From Echinometra lucunter (Eukaryota > Echinodermata > Echinoidea > Camarodonta > Echinometridae): 64,000 nucleotides of DNA. The notes beneath the pieces are model-generated. The model saw nothing but the letters and a program-made list of their open reading frames with translations, ran no database searches and was not told the DNA's origin. This document shows positions 22,061 to 34,200 of this stretch, piece by piece. Each line of letters opens with the position of its first letter. The stretch's first letter is position 1. Location of the stretch: contig CM057169.1 in assembly GCA_029962745.1 (NCBI GenBank), positions 19,870,143-19,934,142 of the forward strand, written 5' to 3'. The translations under genes and the position numbers were made by a program.

Positions 22061-23717
22061 TCACGTATTTTTCTTATACGTTAGAACTGGTTTTACTCGC
22101 GTTCCTTCAGCTGTCACATTAAATCGTCTTCTGGACAAAAGCTGCTCGGATAACTTCTGGGCGGTTTCATGCACAACGAGTACGCTGCTGGAATCATCGT
22201 CATTCAAGTTACCAGTTCCCGGCTCAGAATTCGACGTTTTATTGTCAGAAACGACATGCCTGATTATTTTCTGTGGTTCCGGAGGAAGAGGTTTGGTCAC
22301 AGTTGCCTTTGGTTTCGGTCCTGCCGCATTGCTGGCAGGTTTGGCTACTGCTTTCGCTACTGGTTTCGGCGCCGTTTTAGGTGGTGCTTTAGCAACAGGC
22401 TTGAACGGTTTCGATGGTTTGTGGCGATTGAGAATGTACTTCGCCGACGGATAACGCCGGAACTGCTGCATGTCCCATGGTTGACCTACATGGGGTCGTG
22501 GCTTAGGACGTGACTGGGCTCTTGGAATCTGCTGCCTTCGCCAAAGTGCGAAGAAGAGGGCGGTCTTTGATTCTGCAATCTGCGCACAAAGTTTATTGGA
22601 ATCGCTCCGAGGTTTGTACTCGATCCAGTGGAAGTAGTGGCCCTGTGCCTTGACTTCCTTACCGCCCACACACGTCTCGAAGGTCTCTTTCAAACGTTTC
22701 CGAAATTCTGCAAGCTCCATTTCAAATTCAGGTCCGTATTCTTTGATCTTCTCCCACAGTGTGCGATTGAAATGTTCATACACGAGGGTGTCGACACTGT
22801 TCCATTGCCGCATCTTATTTCGTATAGATTCTGGAATATTCGCTGGATTTGGTCGAACGTTCTTTGCGACGTATAGTATGTCTTCAAGACTCCAACATAG
22901 CAATCTCTTCATGACAAGCAAGGATTCATCAAAATACTCTGTAATCAAGACTAACCTGAATTCACGATCCAATTTATTGATATACTCTTGCACTTTAGTT
23001 CTGTCGGCATGGTACACGTGATCCAAACCCAAGTCAAATACTTGGTTGTTCTTTGCGTAATACCATCTTAGCCCCATCTTTCCTTCCCATTTCATAGACT
23101 TAAGACGCTTCCGGTAAAATTCCGGCTTTGCAAAGAACTGTGCCAACCGTGCTTGCATTGTGGTATATTTCAGCTTCTCTTGGACGAGGAAAGAGTCATC
23201 AAGCTGGAAATGCGTGAAAGCTGACTCGAATTGCGTCGCAGGATCACGGATGATGGTGATGTAATGGGTGTTTGGTTTCATGAAGATATCCATTGCCTTT
23301 CGGTCGTAGCGCACGTGCACCGCAAGCATGTTGTATTTGTACTTGCTGAAATCCCCCGGTCGGACCCCGATCGGAGGGAGAAAGTGCGTCCGGGGCGAGT
23401 CGGCATTGAGTGGTAGGTACACAAGATGTCCGTTCCCAGGACTGAGGCGGTTGAAGACAAATGACAGGTTATGAGCGAAACCATAACGGTTGACGATATG
23501 ACTCAGACTGGTGCTCCCCGTTTTGTGTGTCTTGATGAATACGACATTGTCCTGGTGAACACAGGATTTCGGGTCTCCCGCCTTTCCATGGTCCTTCTGT
23601 TTTATTACATACGACGAGTTGACGTCGAAGGCAATGGGTGGGATGACGTCACCAGTGACGTTCTCCGGTGGAGAAGAAGGTGTAGCAGAGAGAAGCTCGT
23701 TCCCAGGTTGGTGTTTC
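22061..23717 (-). CDS. Gal3ST-like gene, coding exon 3 (catalytic domain and C-terminal tail)
   Basis: The acceptor is ACTTGCCATGTAG|GAAACACC, behind a T-rich stretch; the first G completes the Arg codon from exon 2. The exon holds the entire sulfotransferase domain and the low-complexity tail, ending ACG TGA at 22061. A frame extended upstream of 23717 would need a TTG start and has no support. Confidence 0.9.
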
Positions 23718-25149
23718 CTACATGGCAAGTGATATCAATAGTAAAATCAAGTAAAGATATTGCTCATTAAGTATTTGTTTCACATATCATCGAGCATGAT
23801 GGAATAGACCAAGCGTGAAAGAACTGTCCAACCACAAGATTTTAAAGAATATAATGACTATTCAAACTTTTTAATGTCTGCATGACAAATATAATACAAA
23901 AATTATTCAGCAAATGTTAAAGGGATAACAAATGAGACATTAAAAAATATAGCCTGAGTATTAAGTGGATTTTGGTCTAATTGGTATATAACACGTAGTA
24001 TATTAAAAGGGAACCTTACGTACAATCAATTTGCTTAAGGTTTCCTCCACATTTCTGTTTATTCATCTCCTTCCCTACATTTTATTATTAACTGACAAAA
24101 TTTGCTATTGTACCGCATACTTAGTATAATAATACTTAATCGTTGTACTACTTTGTACATGTTTTTACTTGTTAAAGACTGTTCCAATACAGAGAGTGTG
24201 GAAATAAAACCTAAATGAAATGATTGAATGAATGAAATATTGTCTTATAGATGTGCGACCATTATTTTGTCACACCATGCCTGCCATAACCACGAGTTGA
24301 CATAAGCGGGCCTAAATGTAACGGTTTGGATGGCCAGACTATCAAAGATTTTTAATTATCAAAAACCACATCCTTTAAACCATCATTTCCGCATCATCCC
24401 TTCGTCAATCGACAGGACCGATTTGATAGATGGTCCCGGAGCCTGATCGAGAAGCAGAGATAACATGGATAAGAAGTTCATACTAACCTCGAGAAGACAG
24501 AACCCTTGGACGTGGACGGCCTAGGGCGCCACCACGAGGCAGGAGGCCATGATCTGCGGTTGGATGATCCAGCAGTTGGCTTCAGAACGTCAGGATACTG
24601 GGGCGGATCGTAGAGCTTTGTCATGTACGTCATCAGAATGGCTGAACTCACCACGCACATGAGAAGAAAGAAACTCTGCTGTTGAAGGTAAAGAAAGAGA
24701 ATTCAAGGTTTAACTCAGAATAACAAGTCATTACCGTTTTTCTAGTCATACTAAGGACGTGTTCGGATTCGACAGTTAGTGTTTTTCTTTTATACTTGTC
24801 TTCATGAGTTGGATCTCGCTGCACGAATAGGAATTGACAGGCGCCTGAAGATGGGAGAGTTCAAATTCTATGGAAAGGGGCCCGTGACCCCCCCCCCCCC
24901 CCGCCACCCTTAGAAGGGTTATAGGTATCAGGGAGATAAGGAGGAGGAGAAGAAGGAGGAGGAGGAGAAGGAGAAGGAGGAGGAGAAGAAGAAGAAGAAG
25001 AAGAAGAAGAAGAAGAAGAAGGAGACGGAGGAAAGGGTACCGTGAAGGAACTTGCAGAGAAAGAGCTCATGGTAGATGAGTGGGATAGAGAGTACAAGAA
25101 GGTGGAGCAACTAGAGTCGACAATAAAAAACTTGACATACCCATTTCAT
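22061..25149 (-). CDS. Galactose-3-O-sulfotransferase (Gal3ST family), complete, three coding exons
   Basis: The spliced frame joins 25149-25141, 24678-24488 and 23717-22061: 1857 bases, 618 residues plus TGA, all phases consistent. The product should be a type II Golgi membrane enzyme that transfers sulfate from PAPS to the 3-OH of a terminal galactose on glycolipid or glycan. Residues about 5-24 (SFFLLMCVVSSAILMTYM) form the signal anchor. A Pro/Ser/Arg-rich stem follows. The PAPS 5'-phosphosulfate loop FIKTHKTGSTS is at about 127-137, and the 3'-phosphate motif IIRDPATQFESAF at about 222-234. EYFDESLLVMKRLLCWSLED, strongly Gal3ST-like, is at about 327-346. Several N-glycosylation sequons are present. 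Family members are usually 400-490 residues; the excess is a C-terminal tail (after about 483) with a Lys/Pro/Ala-rich stretch at about 500-545. The acceptor substrate cannot be told from sequence, so no numbered symbol is given. Confidence 0.93.
23718..24487 (-). other. Gal3ST-like gene, intron 2
   Basis: Bounded by GTTAGT (donor) and TGTAG (acceptor) on the minus strand. A/T-rich, with no transposon ends I can recognise. Confidence 0.75.
24488..24678 (-). CDS. Gal3ST-like gene, coding exon 2 (membrane anchor and stem)
   Basis: The acceptor is TTTCTTTACCTTCAACAG|CAG, with a pyrimidine tract; the second CAG gives a NAGNAG choice that would drop one Gln. The exon encodes the hydrophobic anchor and the start of the stem. 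It ends CTTCTCGAG|GTTAGT in phase 2, joining exon 3 to complete an Arg codon. Confidence 0.85.
24679..25140 (-). other. Gal3ST-like gene, intron 1, with a GAA/GGA-rich tract
   Basis: Bounded by GTATGT and CAACAG on the minus strand. It contains poly(C) at 24891-24902 and a purine tract of GAA and GGA triplets at 24936-25030 (plus strand). The frames across that tract (Ser/Pro or Phe repeats) are artefacts. Confidence 0.8.
25141..25149 (-). CDS. Gal3ST-like gene, coding exon 1 (Met-Lys-Trp)
   Basis: ATG AAA TGG followed by the strong donor G|GTATGT at 25140. In-frame TGA occurs upstream in the leader (13th codon before the ATG, near 25188), so this is the start. The three residues form the whole cytosolic tail before the membrane anchor. 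Confidence 0.75.
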
Positions 25150-26666
25150 GCTCTCAGTTGATGGCGTCCACTCTCCTCAACCGGAGGTCAATGACGAATG
25201 AATGGCGTCGAGGGATTGGAAGTTGAAATCATCAAGGTCCTCATCACTTGAAGGGGTCACTTGCTCCCTTAATAGTTGTTCAGTGAATCAATGTCGAGGG
25301 CGTTCGATTTCTCTTCGGTTCTGAGGATGAAAACAAACCAATCGAATGCGAGGGCCTTGATGAAGTCAGCATCGTGGTTCGCACAGAGTTCTGGTGATGA
25401 CGAAGAAATAGAATACCGACAATAGTAAAATAATAGTAAAATGATATATATTTTGTTACCACGAAATAATAATCACTAGTTAATTTCGAACTTCATCATA
25501 ACCAGTGAAAAACAAAAATTATTTAGAGAAATATATTTCTTATGCGCACCCCCAAAAACAATAGAGTCAGAAGAAGAGGCAGTGTTTGTATTAACAAACA
25601 TATTCAGTTTCGAACTGTCCAGTAATAGTGTATTTTATAGTTTAATAAAGATTTTTCGTACTCACAAAGGTCAAAGGTCAATAGTCATGATAGTGCCTTT
25701 AATCCTGGATACGTTGGCTCTAACCAAATTTTATATTAAAAAACAAAGATAAAAGAGATCATCCCTGGGGTGATTTAGAAAGCTTCGGCGTACAGGCACA
25801 ATATTTCCATAAATCGGATTCACAACCGCCGGTGAAAAATATAAAATACCAAAAAACACTGGGTTAGAAAAAGAATAACAACAAGGAGACTCCGTTAGAA
25901 CAAAAACATATTTTCGTGGGGCATCAGTTTTGCAAATTGCTCATGTAAATAACAGGCCTGATCGATGTATATAATCTGTGGGAGAAAAACAACGACAACA
26001 CATCGAAAGGGAAGAATTAAAAAAAAAAATCAAGACATGGTAGTGATGACTCACCTACTCCTCCAGATTTGACATTTAATGGAATTAGAAATTTACACTC
26101 GGGAATCTGATATCTTGTTGTGACAGCTAAAAAGTAAGGAGAATTGAAAATTCTTTTAAGATTTCCACCCATACATTCTTGCGCTTTTTTACCTCTTGCT
26201 GTATATGGATGACATTTGCTTGTATCTTTCCACATTGGTCTTCGGTTATTTTCTTTTTTTTATCAGGTTATCATTTTTACTATCATTACTAATATTTTTA
26301 ACTTTCTCGTTTTAGTAATTATCCTTATCACTACTGCTACTACTTCTACTAAATTTTTATTATTATTGTCATCATCACCATCACCATCATCATCTTCATC
26401 ATCATCACCATTCTATTCCTCTTTCATCTTCCATTCATTTTGTCGACTTTAATTTCACCAACAACTGGGGAATTATTGATTTATCTTCATTATTTTCGAT
26501 TTCAATAGAGGGACCCTTTTTAATCAAGTTAGTATGGACAGTGGTGTGCCTATCATGGAAGGGGATAGTGCCCCCCCCCCCCTGGAATGAAGAGGAGAGA
26601 GGAGACAAAATAGAACAGGAGAGAGAAAGGGGGAGAGAGAGAGGGGGGATAATGAAACTGGGAAAG
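25150..26666. other. 5' flank of the sulfotransferase gene; no other gene seen
   Basis: The leader and promoter of the minus-strand gene should lie at the start of this stretch. An ATC/TCA-rich microsatellite lies at 26337-26412 and a poly(C) tract at 26571-26582. No TATA box or CpG island is evident. Confidence 0.4.
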
Positions 26667-27034
26667 TATGGAAGGCCATCCCTGCCATTAACGCCAGCTA
26701 GCTGACGTATGCTCCAGCAACCTTACGTGTGCTCAAACAACCTTACGTGAGCTTATTTTTAACCGTACGTGAGCTTATTTGACCAATCACTGCGCTGATT
26801 TAGGTTCTAAGTACGCGTATGCTTTTATCATACGTCGGCTTGTAGCATACGTATGGTACTTTGGGAGTTGAGCATGCGTATGCTATAACCCGACGTGTGA
26901 TTATAGCATACGCGTGCTTAACACCCGAATCGAGCTCGGTCAATTAGCTCACGTAAGATTAAGAATTAGCTTACATAAGGTTGCTGGAGCATACGTCAGC
27001 TAGCTGACGTTAATGGCAGGGATGGCCTTCCATA
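26667..27034. mobile_element. Fold-back MITE with ~63-base near-perfect terminal inverted repeats
   Basis: Both ends read inward TATGGAAGGCCATCCCTGCC, ATTAACGxCAGCTAGCTGAC, GTATGCTCCAGCAACCTTA. The two 63-base arms differ at only a few positions. The 240-base centre is full of GCATACG/CGTATGC and TTACGTGAGCT words in both orientations, so the whole element can fold on itself. Length is 368 bases, non-coding. It is not obviously related to the neighbouring fold-back. Confidence 0.88.
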
Positions 27035-27172
27035 GGAAAGGGGATGACAACATGAGGAGATCTATATCACACGTCTCTTTCCACCCCTCATCGAACTCGA
27101 AGGCTAGTTTGCAGACACAAACCCTGGTCTGTCGGCACACGTTTACAGAGGTCTGAGAAGAAGACTAAATGA

Positions 27173-27917
27173 GGTCAATGGGGTCTTCAGACCAGATCTA
27201 TGGTGGCCCTGAAGTAGGCTCGACAACAGGTCATGTGCGACGCAAACTTCACGACCTAGGCGCGAAATTGGCGATCTCGGTCACCAATTTCGTGACCCAC
27301 AACCTGAAATTCATGTCCCGGGACCCGAAATTCGTGATCGAGGCGCGAACTTGCGACAAGGGTTGCAAACTTTACGCCCTGTAGTCGCGAAATTCGTGAC
27401 TTTGGGTCGCAAACTTTGCGACTTAGGTCGCATATTTGACGACCTAGGGTCGTGAATTTTTTGTACATGGCTGAGCGGTGCGAGTGCGAAGGATGTGAAT
27501 AGATCCTGTCTACGATGAGCACGTGCACGTCTGTGGTGCACGTGTGTGACTTTGTGTCAGCTGTCAACACATGGCCGCTCAGCCATGTAGAAAAAATTAA
27601 CGACCCTAGGTCGTCGAATATGCGACCTAAATCGCAAAGTTTGCGACCCAAAGTCATGAAATTCAGGACCCAAAGTCACGAATTTCGCGACTACAGGGCG
27701 TGAAGTTTGCAACCCTTGTCGCAAAGTTCGCGCCTCGGGTCACGAATTTCGGGTCACGAATTTCGGGTTCCGGGACGGACATGAATTTCAGGTCATGGGT
27801 CACGAAATTGGTGACCGAGATCGCCAATTTCGCGCCTAGGTCGTGAAGTTTGCGTCGCACATGGCCCGTCATCGAGCGTACTTCAGGGCCACCATACAGA
27901 TCAGACCTATATTGACC
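27173..27917. mobile_element. 745-base fold-back element built of GCGACC/GGTCGC repeats
   Basis: The left arm (27173-27480) and right arm (27573-27917) are reverse complements end to end: GGTCAATG...GATCTATGGTGGCCCTGAAG on the left against CTTCAGGGCCACCATACAGATC...ATTGACC on the right. Within each arm, units such as GTCGCGAAATTCGTGACTTT and GCGACCTAGGTCG recur, so there is short-period repetition inside a long palindrome. Minus- and plus-strand frames of up to 133 codons exist only because the repeat lacks stops. A Harbinger/EnSpm-type non-autonomous element is possible, but no target duplication is clear. Confidence 0.82.
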
Positions 27918-30112
27918 ACAGCCAGTAGGCACTTTGGCTAGGCTTCTCTCAAGACCCAAATACATTTAAATAACGTGCCAATAGGGGTTTGTGCCTGCAG
28001 ACTACTCGAAGGCCTTGTTCTGTCACATGTTATTCACCTGGTAAGACACCCCCCCCCCCCCCCACACACACACACACTGATGTCCTCAATGGCTGAATCC
28101 CACACTACGCCACTGGGAACACATCAGCAAAGGTGTAGACTGACGTCATAATCCATTTGATTATTCTCATTCTGTCCAACATAGAGGATGCATGGCTGAC
28201 TGACGACTACGGGTAAAATGAACTTTTTGAGATCGCTTCATATATATTCATAGCATTTTCGCCTCATTACCCTTCAACACTGCTGTCTGCTTGTCACATT
28301 TCCACTCATTTTTTCCCGCCTCTGTATTCCCGCCAATATTATGTAGCTGACTTACACCTTTTTACCGTATCGTATCTCTTGTATACATCTTGCTTTGGTG
28401 AAATGATAATTACTCTCGGAAAGGGGGTGCTTTCAAAAGCTGTTGGCCATCGCTTGCAAAATAAAATATATTTTCCACATAGGCCTATATTTCAAGAGAA
28501 CGATTTAATAAGCAATGTTGTTAGCGGTGACGGGAATATGTGACGTGCCCACGATGGAAGGAGACCCTTTTGAACAGAATATCCGTTTTACTGGCCCAAA
28601 CTCTGGAGCAACTAATAGATTTTGTAAGGTAGCCAGTAGCACATACTGCCTTTTTTGTTTGCCTGTTTTGTTTGCTTTGGTTCTTTGTTTTTGTTTTGTC
28701 CTGAATTGCTTCTTGTTCTTCCTCCCCCCCCCCCTTCATTCTATTTATTTTCTTTTTATAGGTAGTTTTACTGAGTAGGCCTATGTTATGATATTACTTA
28801 TGACTATATTGCGGCGACCCAAACACAAGCTCGTGCTTACGGGAATCTTGCCTCCTTCCACCGTGAAAAGGCTATATACAATTTTTCATTTGTATCTGAT
28901 CAAGAGAAGGAACTAAAATGTATTTTAAATCTTGAATCTTGAATCTTTATTCATGTTACAACCACATTCCAAATGCCCCCCCCCCCCCGTGTTAATCATG
29001 ATGGGACAGTATTCATCCAAGGAGAATATGCAAACCCGTCACACATACCACAGGCAGCGATATAGGAGAGGTGTTGGGTTGTGACACCCCCCCCCCCCCC
29101 CCCGTGTCCTTCATAATAACAAAAAAAATCTGTCGGTGAAATTTGACCATTAGCCCTTTTTCCTCTTCATCAAAAATGGAAAATTGACTGACTTTATCAG
29201 AAAATTTTGGCTGACAACCGCCCCCCCCCGTCTCCATTAGAAATGGTCTAGCAATGCCCCTTGATGAATGAGGAGCCACCTGCATCTGATACATGACCGA
29301 AAAGGCCATTTCCGCTAGCATTTAAATTATGCATGCTACCTCCCCTCAGTTTCCCCTAAATCCTCTCGTGTGCCTGTATGGGGACGAACTTTTGCATTCA
29401 TCTGCGTCGAGCTATTGCTTCATTTTCATAGGATGGTCCATATACGTGTATATCAAATGCAGTCTGCTAAGCTATCTTATCATTTTGTAGATTATTAATT
29501 TTCCAGCTTACTGTACATAGTCATGGTAGTGTAATATATTTCAGTGAACATTTCATACATAGGATTGTGAAAGCAGTTATCTTACAAAATATAATTTTGA
29601 TATATCAACATTATGTATTATGCCCTATACAGTCCTTTCCAGAAAAAAGGAAACAGATGGTTGTTTCTGCGGGATTTTTAAAATAACATTTGATTGATAA
29701 ACCGGCGCAAATAATAGAGTAAAATCTCCTATGGTATTAAAATTGGACGTTCTTCCAGATGGTTGACCATGACGTAACATTCAGACCAGGAACTGACGAT
29801 AGGCAGCCTGAGTAACTTGCTGCAGGCGCCATCCAGTGCGGTTCCACTATTTTGGTGAAGAGAAAACCAGGAGAAAAACTCAGGCAGGCAAATTAAAATC
29901 TCAGTTTGCATCTATCATTGTCTGTCTTCAGTCTCATTGAGGGAGTTGGTGATTAATATAGAATACAAAAGAAATCCTATAATGATCAATCCCTCTCTAA
30001 GGCAAGGATATTGCATACAAATCTTGACCAAAATGATTCTGCGTAACTTGTATATAATGCACGTGATCCCATGCCCCTGCGGCTACACCACTGTGCCTGT
30101 GGAGGAAGCCAT
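27918..30112. other. No gene seen; several poly(C) tracts
   Basis: Poly(C) runs of 10 or more bases lie at about 28049-28064, 28726-28735, 28976-28988 and 29087-29103. No exon-like frame or complete repeat is recognisable. Confidence 0.4.
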
Positions 30113-30257
30113 CGGGAGAGCGTTTCATTAAGACAGTGTCTTGTCTGTGATTTCTACCGACAGTGGTATAAGTTACTGAAATCCTTGCATTTGATTGGCC
30201 GAGAGCAAATTTCGTCTGCAATAATCACTGACAAGACACTTGATGAAACGCCTCCCG
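30113..30257 (-). mobile_element. MITE, TTTCATAAAACTTG family, diverged copy 4
   Basis: Ends are CGGGAGAGCGTTTCATTAAG and CTTGATGAAACGCCTCCCG. The core TAAGTTACTGAAATCCTTGC and ATTTGATTGGC match copies 1-3 in reverse orientation, while the subterminal parts (GTGTCTTG / CAAGACAC) differ. It represents a separate subfamily. Confidence 0.75.
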
Positions 30258-31126
30258 GTTGTAATTTCCCATCTGGCCCAGGGCTGCACTTTGTCACATC
30301 CCCTTTTCTGAAGCATACCGACAATAATATTGAGGAAGCAATCATACTAATCAAATGATTCGAAATGACATTTTGAGCGGAAAGCTAAGATGATTGCTTT
30401 GTTCTCTGAGATTTTATTGATGTTGTTTTTGTTGTTATTTTTAAAAGTTATTTCCCTTGGCCATCTGAAAATACATTTCACCTTTAATCATTACTGAGAA
30501 GGGGGTAATAGATGAAGTGGGAAATAGAGGCTGGCGGGCGAGTAAAATGAATTAAAGACGGAGGGTATGAATGGAAAGTGCAGGTTTAACGAAAGATGTT
30601 AATGAGAAAATCTTATGGACATTCACTGTTTGAGACATAAATTTACGGTTATGACGAAGAAAAGCAATTCAACTAAGCATTTTTTGTAACAAAAACATGT
30701 ATTTCTATGTTTGTTTGTTTGATTTTCAGCACATTGATGGAAGTATGTTTATTTCAAAGTTGTTTCTGGTGATAATCGGTACCGTTGTCGTTTGTTAGTT
30801 TGTTGTTCTTTTACTTTGTTTGCTTTTTTTTTGTATGTTTTTTGTTAGATTTTTTGTGTTTAATTCTTTCTTTTTTTAGGTCTAGAGTTTCATTGTCATA
30901 TTATTAATAATAATAATGGTGGGTTCTTGTATAACCCTCATGTTCATCAGAATCGACGCTCCTGGCGCTCCACTGTTATTACCTCGGCTTTAGCAAGGCA
31001 GCCATTAAGGTGCTCTAGCATTTCAAGGAAATTCTTCCTACCGGGTACCCATTTTCACTACACCGAGAGTGGCAAATTGTAGATTAATGTCTTGTCAGCA
31101 CTAAAGTAATTTGTGCCTTACATTTC
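30258..31126. other. No gene seen
   Basis: A/T-rich DNA with poly(T) and TTTG-rich stretches at 30780-30880. No exon or element recognised. Confidence 0.4.
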
Positions 31127-31127
31127 A

Positions 31128-31158
<31 letters not shown>

Positions 31159-31208
31159 ATCTCTCACACACACACACACTCACCCCATTCACACAAACAT
31201 GCACGCAC

Positions 31209-31247
<39 letters not shown>

Positions 31248-31257
31248 CTCTCTCTAC
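31127..31257. repeat. (CT)n/(CA)n compound microsatellite
   Basis: Alternating CT and CA dinucleotide runs ending in a 55-base CT tract. Confidence 0.95.
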
Positions 31258-34200
31258 GATCTGAGGGTGCTGCTCCTCCCCCGATAATTTCCTGGGTATC
31301 AATAGTTTGGCAACCGCCACCTGATAATTCGAGCAGACAGGCGATATCTTTCTATGGATTTATTCCCTTCGTAATTTTCATTGACTAATTACATACACCA
31401 CCATAAATTGCAAAAAGTTTTTGCACTTTTATACTTCGCTCGCACGCAGAAAACTTTATTTTAAAAGACGTCAGTAACCCTGACAAAATTTTATCCGCAT
31501 GCGGGCTTTGAAGACAAGTGCAATCGCAGACATGCACACGTCTCAAGTTGCTTTTAAAAAGACTCTGATCGTATTGCATCCATCATGGGATGAAATGAGA
31601 TACGCACGGAGAAATTACCATGAGCCGGTTATTCGCATTAGTATGCATTATGCACATCACATCTCTTCTTCTTGTATGTGATCTCCCCTCTAGGGAATGG
31701 TGTCAACCTTCTAGTTAATTGATCCATGTACTGATGAGGAATCACCTACTATAGCTTCAGGGGACGCAGGGGCGTGTGTCCTTTCCACAGCAAAATCTAT
31801 TTTAAAGCACATCTGTTTTTCCGTTATATATTTTTTCTAATGCGCATAAATGGAAATTGCGATCTTGTGCCCGGCCAATTCTGACAAAAAGTTTGGAATG
31901 GAGTTGTGACAATAATTCTCCTTGGAAAGTCTTAATTTTTGTATCGAAGATTACCCAGAGTTCTAGATCTCCCCCCCCCCCCCCCTCCGTACCCCCGTCC
32001 ATACCGGATCCGCCACTGGTCATGGTGGTAGTATGGCGGTAATGCTAACGAATTGTGCACACTTTAAAAATCACCATATTCGGAAAAGGTAAATAAAGCT
32101 GATAAATATCACCATATTGACCGAATTAGGCGCTTCCACTCATAATGAGTCAATTTTCCCAAATGTCAAATGTGATGTTATTCATCTAAAACTCCAAATG
32201 TAAATAAATTTGTTTTATAAGGTCGTACAATATTGCTGGTTTTTACGGAGAAGGCATTTTTTTTTCAGATGTGCATTTATTTCGTTAAATTCATTTTGTC
32301 AAATATTTCTTCCTTCGTCTTTCTCTTCACTATTTTTTGTTTGTTTGTTTTTTGGAAGTTGCGTCTTAAAATAATGCCAGACAAATAATTATGTGAAAAG
32401 TGAGGATATTATCATATTAATACCCCATTTAAAAATACTGCAAGATGTAGGAAGTAGTTTGTACCTTTCATGTCCTAATATGTATAATTATTTTAGACAT
32501 TTTAACAGCTTTTCCCGATACAAAATATCGCGACATCACGTAGCCTTAAATGAAGTCTGAAGTCAAGGCTAGCTGCTATAATTATGAAGAGCTCTTTCTC
32601 AATGTTGAGCGAGTAGATGAATCTATATACAATTCAATTATTGTCCAGTTATCAAAGCTCTTAAATTTGATTGATGCAGTTAATTATTTCCATTACATTT
32701 GGTTTAAGTAAACTGCATAAAAGCTGTATTGTGAAGTTGTTGGAATGGCTGATAACATCATATACATGATCATGAAAGTGCAGTGACTAGTCGAACGTTA
32801 ATTCATTTAGGCTAGCTACGTCAGGCCCAGCCATTTTAGGGCTTCACCAAGAGTTTTTGTATTTTGCTGAAAGAGGAGAGAGGTGAAAGAGACTAAGAAA
32901 GGGAGAGGGGAGGAGAGGTTATTTATCACGTATATAGAGCAGGAGCGGCGCCACGGGGGGGGGGGGGGCAAGGGGCGACCCGCCCCCGTGATTTTTCAAG
33001 TGATCTCCCCCCCCCCCCAAAAAAAAAAAAAAAAAAAAAAAGAAGAGGAGAAGAAGAACAAAAAAGAGGAAGAAAAAGAAGAAAGGAGAGTATGGGGGAA
33101 AGAAGATACTGGGTCATGCATCTATATAAGGGCCCTACTGTTCATATCAAACGTAAATGAATTCACCTATGGCTATGGGTCATCGTGCCCACCTATCAAA
33201 ATATCCTGGCGCCGCCCCCAATATGGATTACATTTCAAATTATCAACTGATCAAAGAAATCAGTTTAAATTCAGCGCCCTATTATGCATTTACTATCCTG
33301 GCTGACAATCTTTTGCTCATAATGTGTAATGTGATTTCATTCAGAATTAGCTGAATTTCGACATTTACAGAAATGCAAAGAGAACGATCCCGACTAATCA
33401 ACTTACCCACTCGCTCAATAATTGTAAGCACTACTGGATCCCCTGAAAGAAACTGACACAAGCTCCCTCCTCCAGTGACTGTGTGCAAAACGATGCCTTG
33501 CAATCTCCAATTTCATGCATCCGTCATTAACATAATTATGATCGTCACGAGCACGATACTAAGTCACGCTATCTTAAAGTTTCTTATTCCAACAGAAAAC
33601 TGCTATTCTTTTAAAAACTTAGTCGATGTAATTTTCCTTTACAGAAACTGAATCCTTGCCACCCATACACTGTCACAGGCACATAGAGGTTATGATTTTA
33701 ATATCTTGATCCCCGATAAGATATACAGAATATACAATAATTAAACCTTCGCTGAAAATGCTTGGTTCCTTGATTCAAATTCACTCCTTAAATCTCGATA
33801 TTGACTCGTGGTGAAATCACTGCGTGTAGTCACAAACAATCTAAAAGAGATGCTTATTTTTGTCATCTGTCTTCGCCTCCACTATGGATGCTGATGACAT
33901 TGTGTTTCGTGATACGAGGCATCCACTATAGTTTCCTGCAGTCAGTGCGCGAACACCGCATCCTTGCTTTCACTGACCATCAATTTGGAGGTATTCTGAC
34001 GTGTCCAGTGTCATAAACGAAATAAGAAATCACTGTATAATCCGTAAACATAAAGAACAATATTTTGGCGGCACAGTCCAGTAGAGTTTGATATCAAGAT
34101 GGACCCACAGCAGACATTCCGATACATGCAGCTCAAAATGGAGACATATAGGACATGACGCTACATCAGTTCACAGAGCTGCTGCTTATTATGTTCGCAG

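Noticed and set aside
22169..22513. Plus-strand frames of 114 and 70 codons opposite the Gal3ST gene, and similar ones at 22628-23770
   Set aside because: Antisense shadows of the sulfotransferase exon, caused by its codon bias.
23718..23728. Apparent start of the long minus-strand frame at 23728
   Set aside because: That codon is TTG, not ATG, and an acceptor (TGTAG) lies just inside; the true start is at 25149 after two upstream introns.
27256..27657. 133-codon minus-strand frame
   Set aside because: It crosses the centre of a fold-back element made of stop-poor GCGACC repeats, which gives open frames on both strands.
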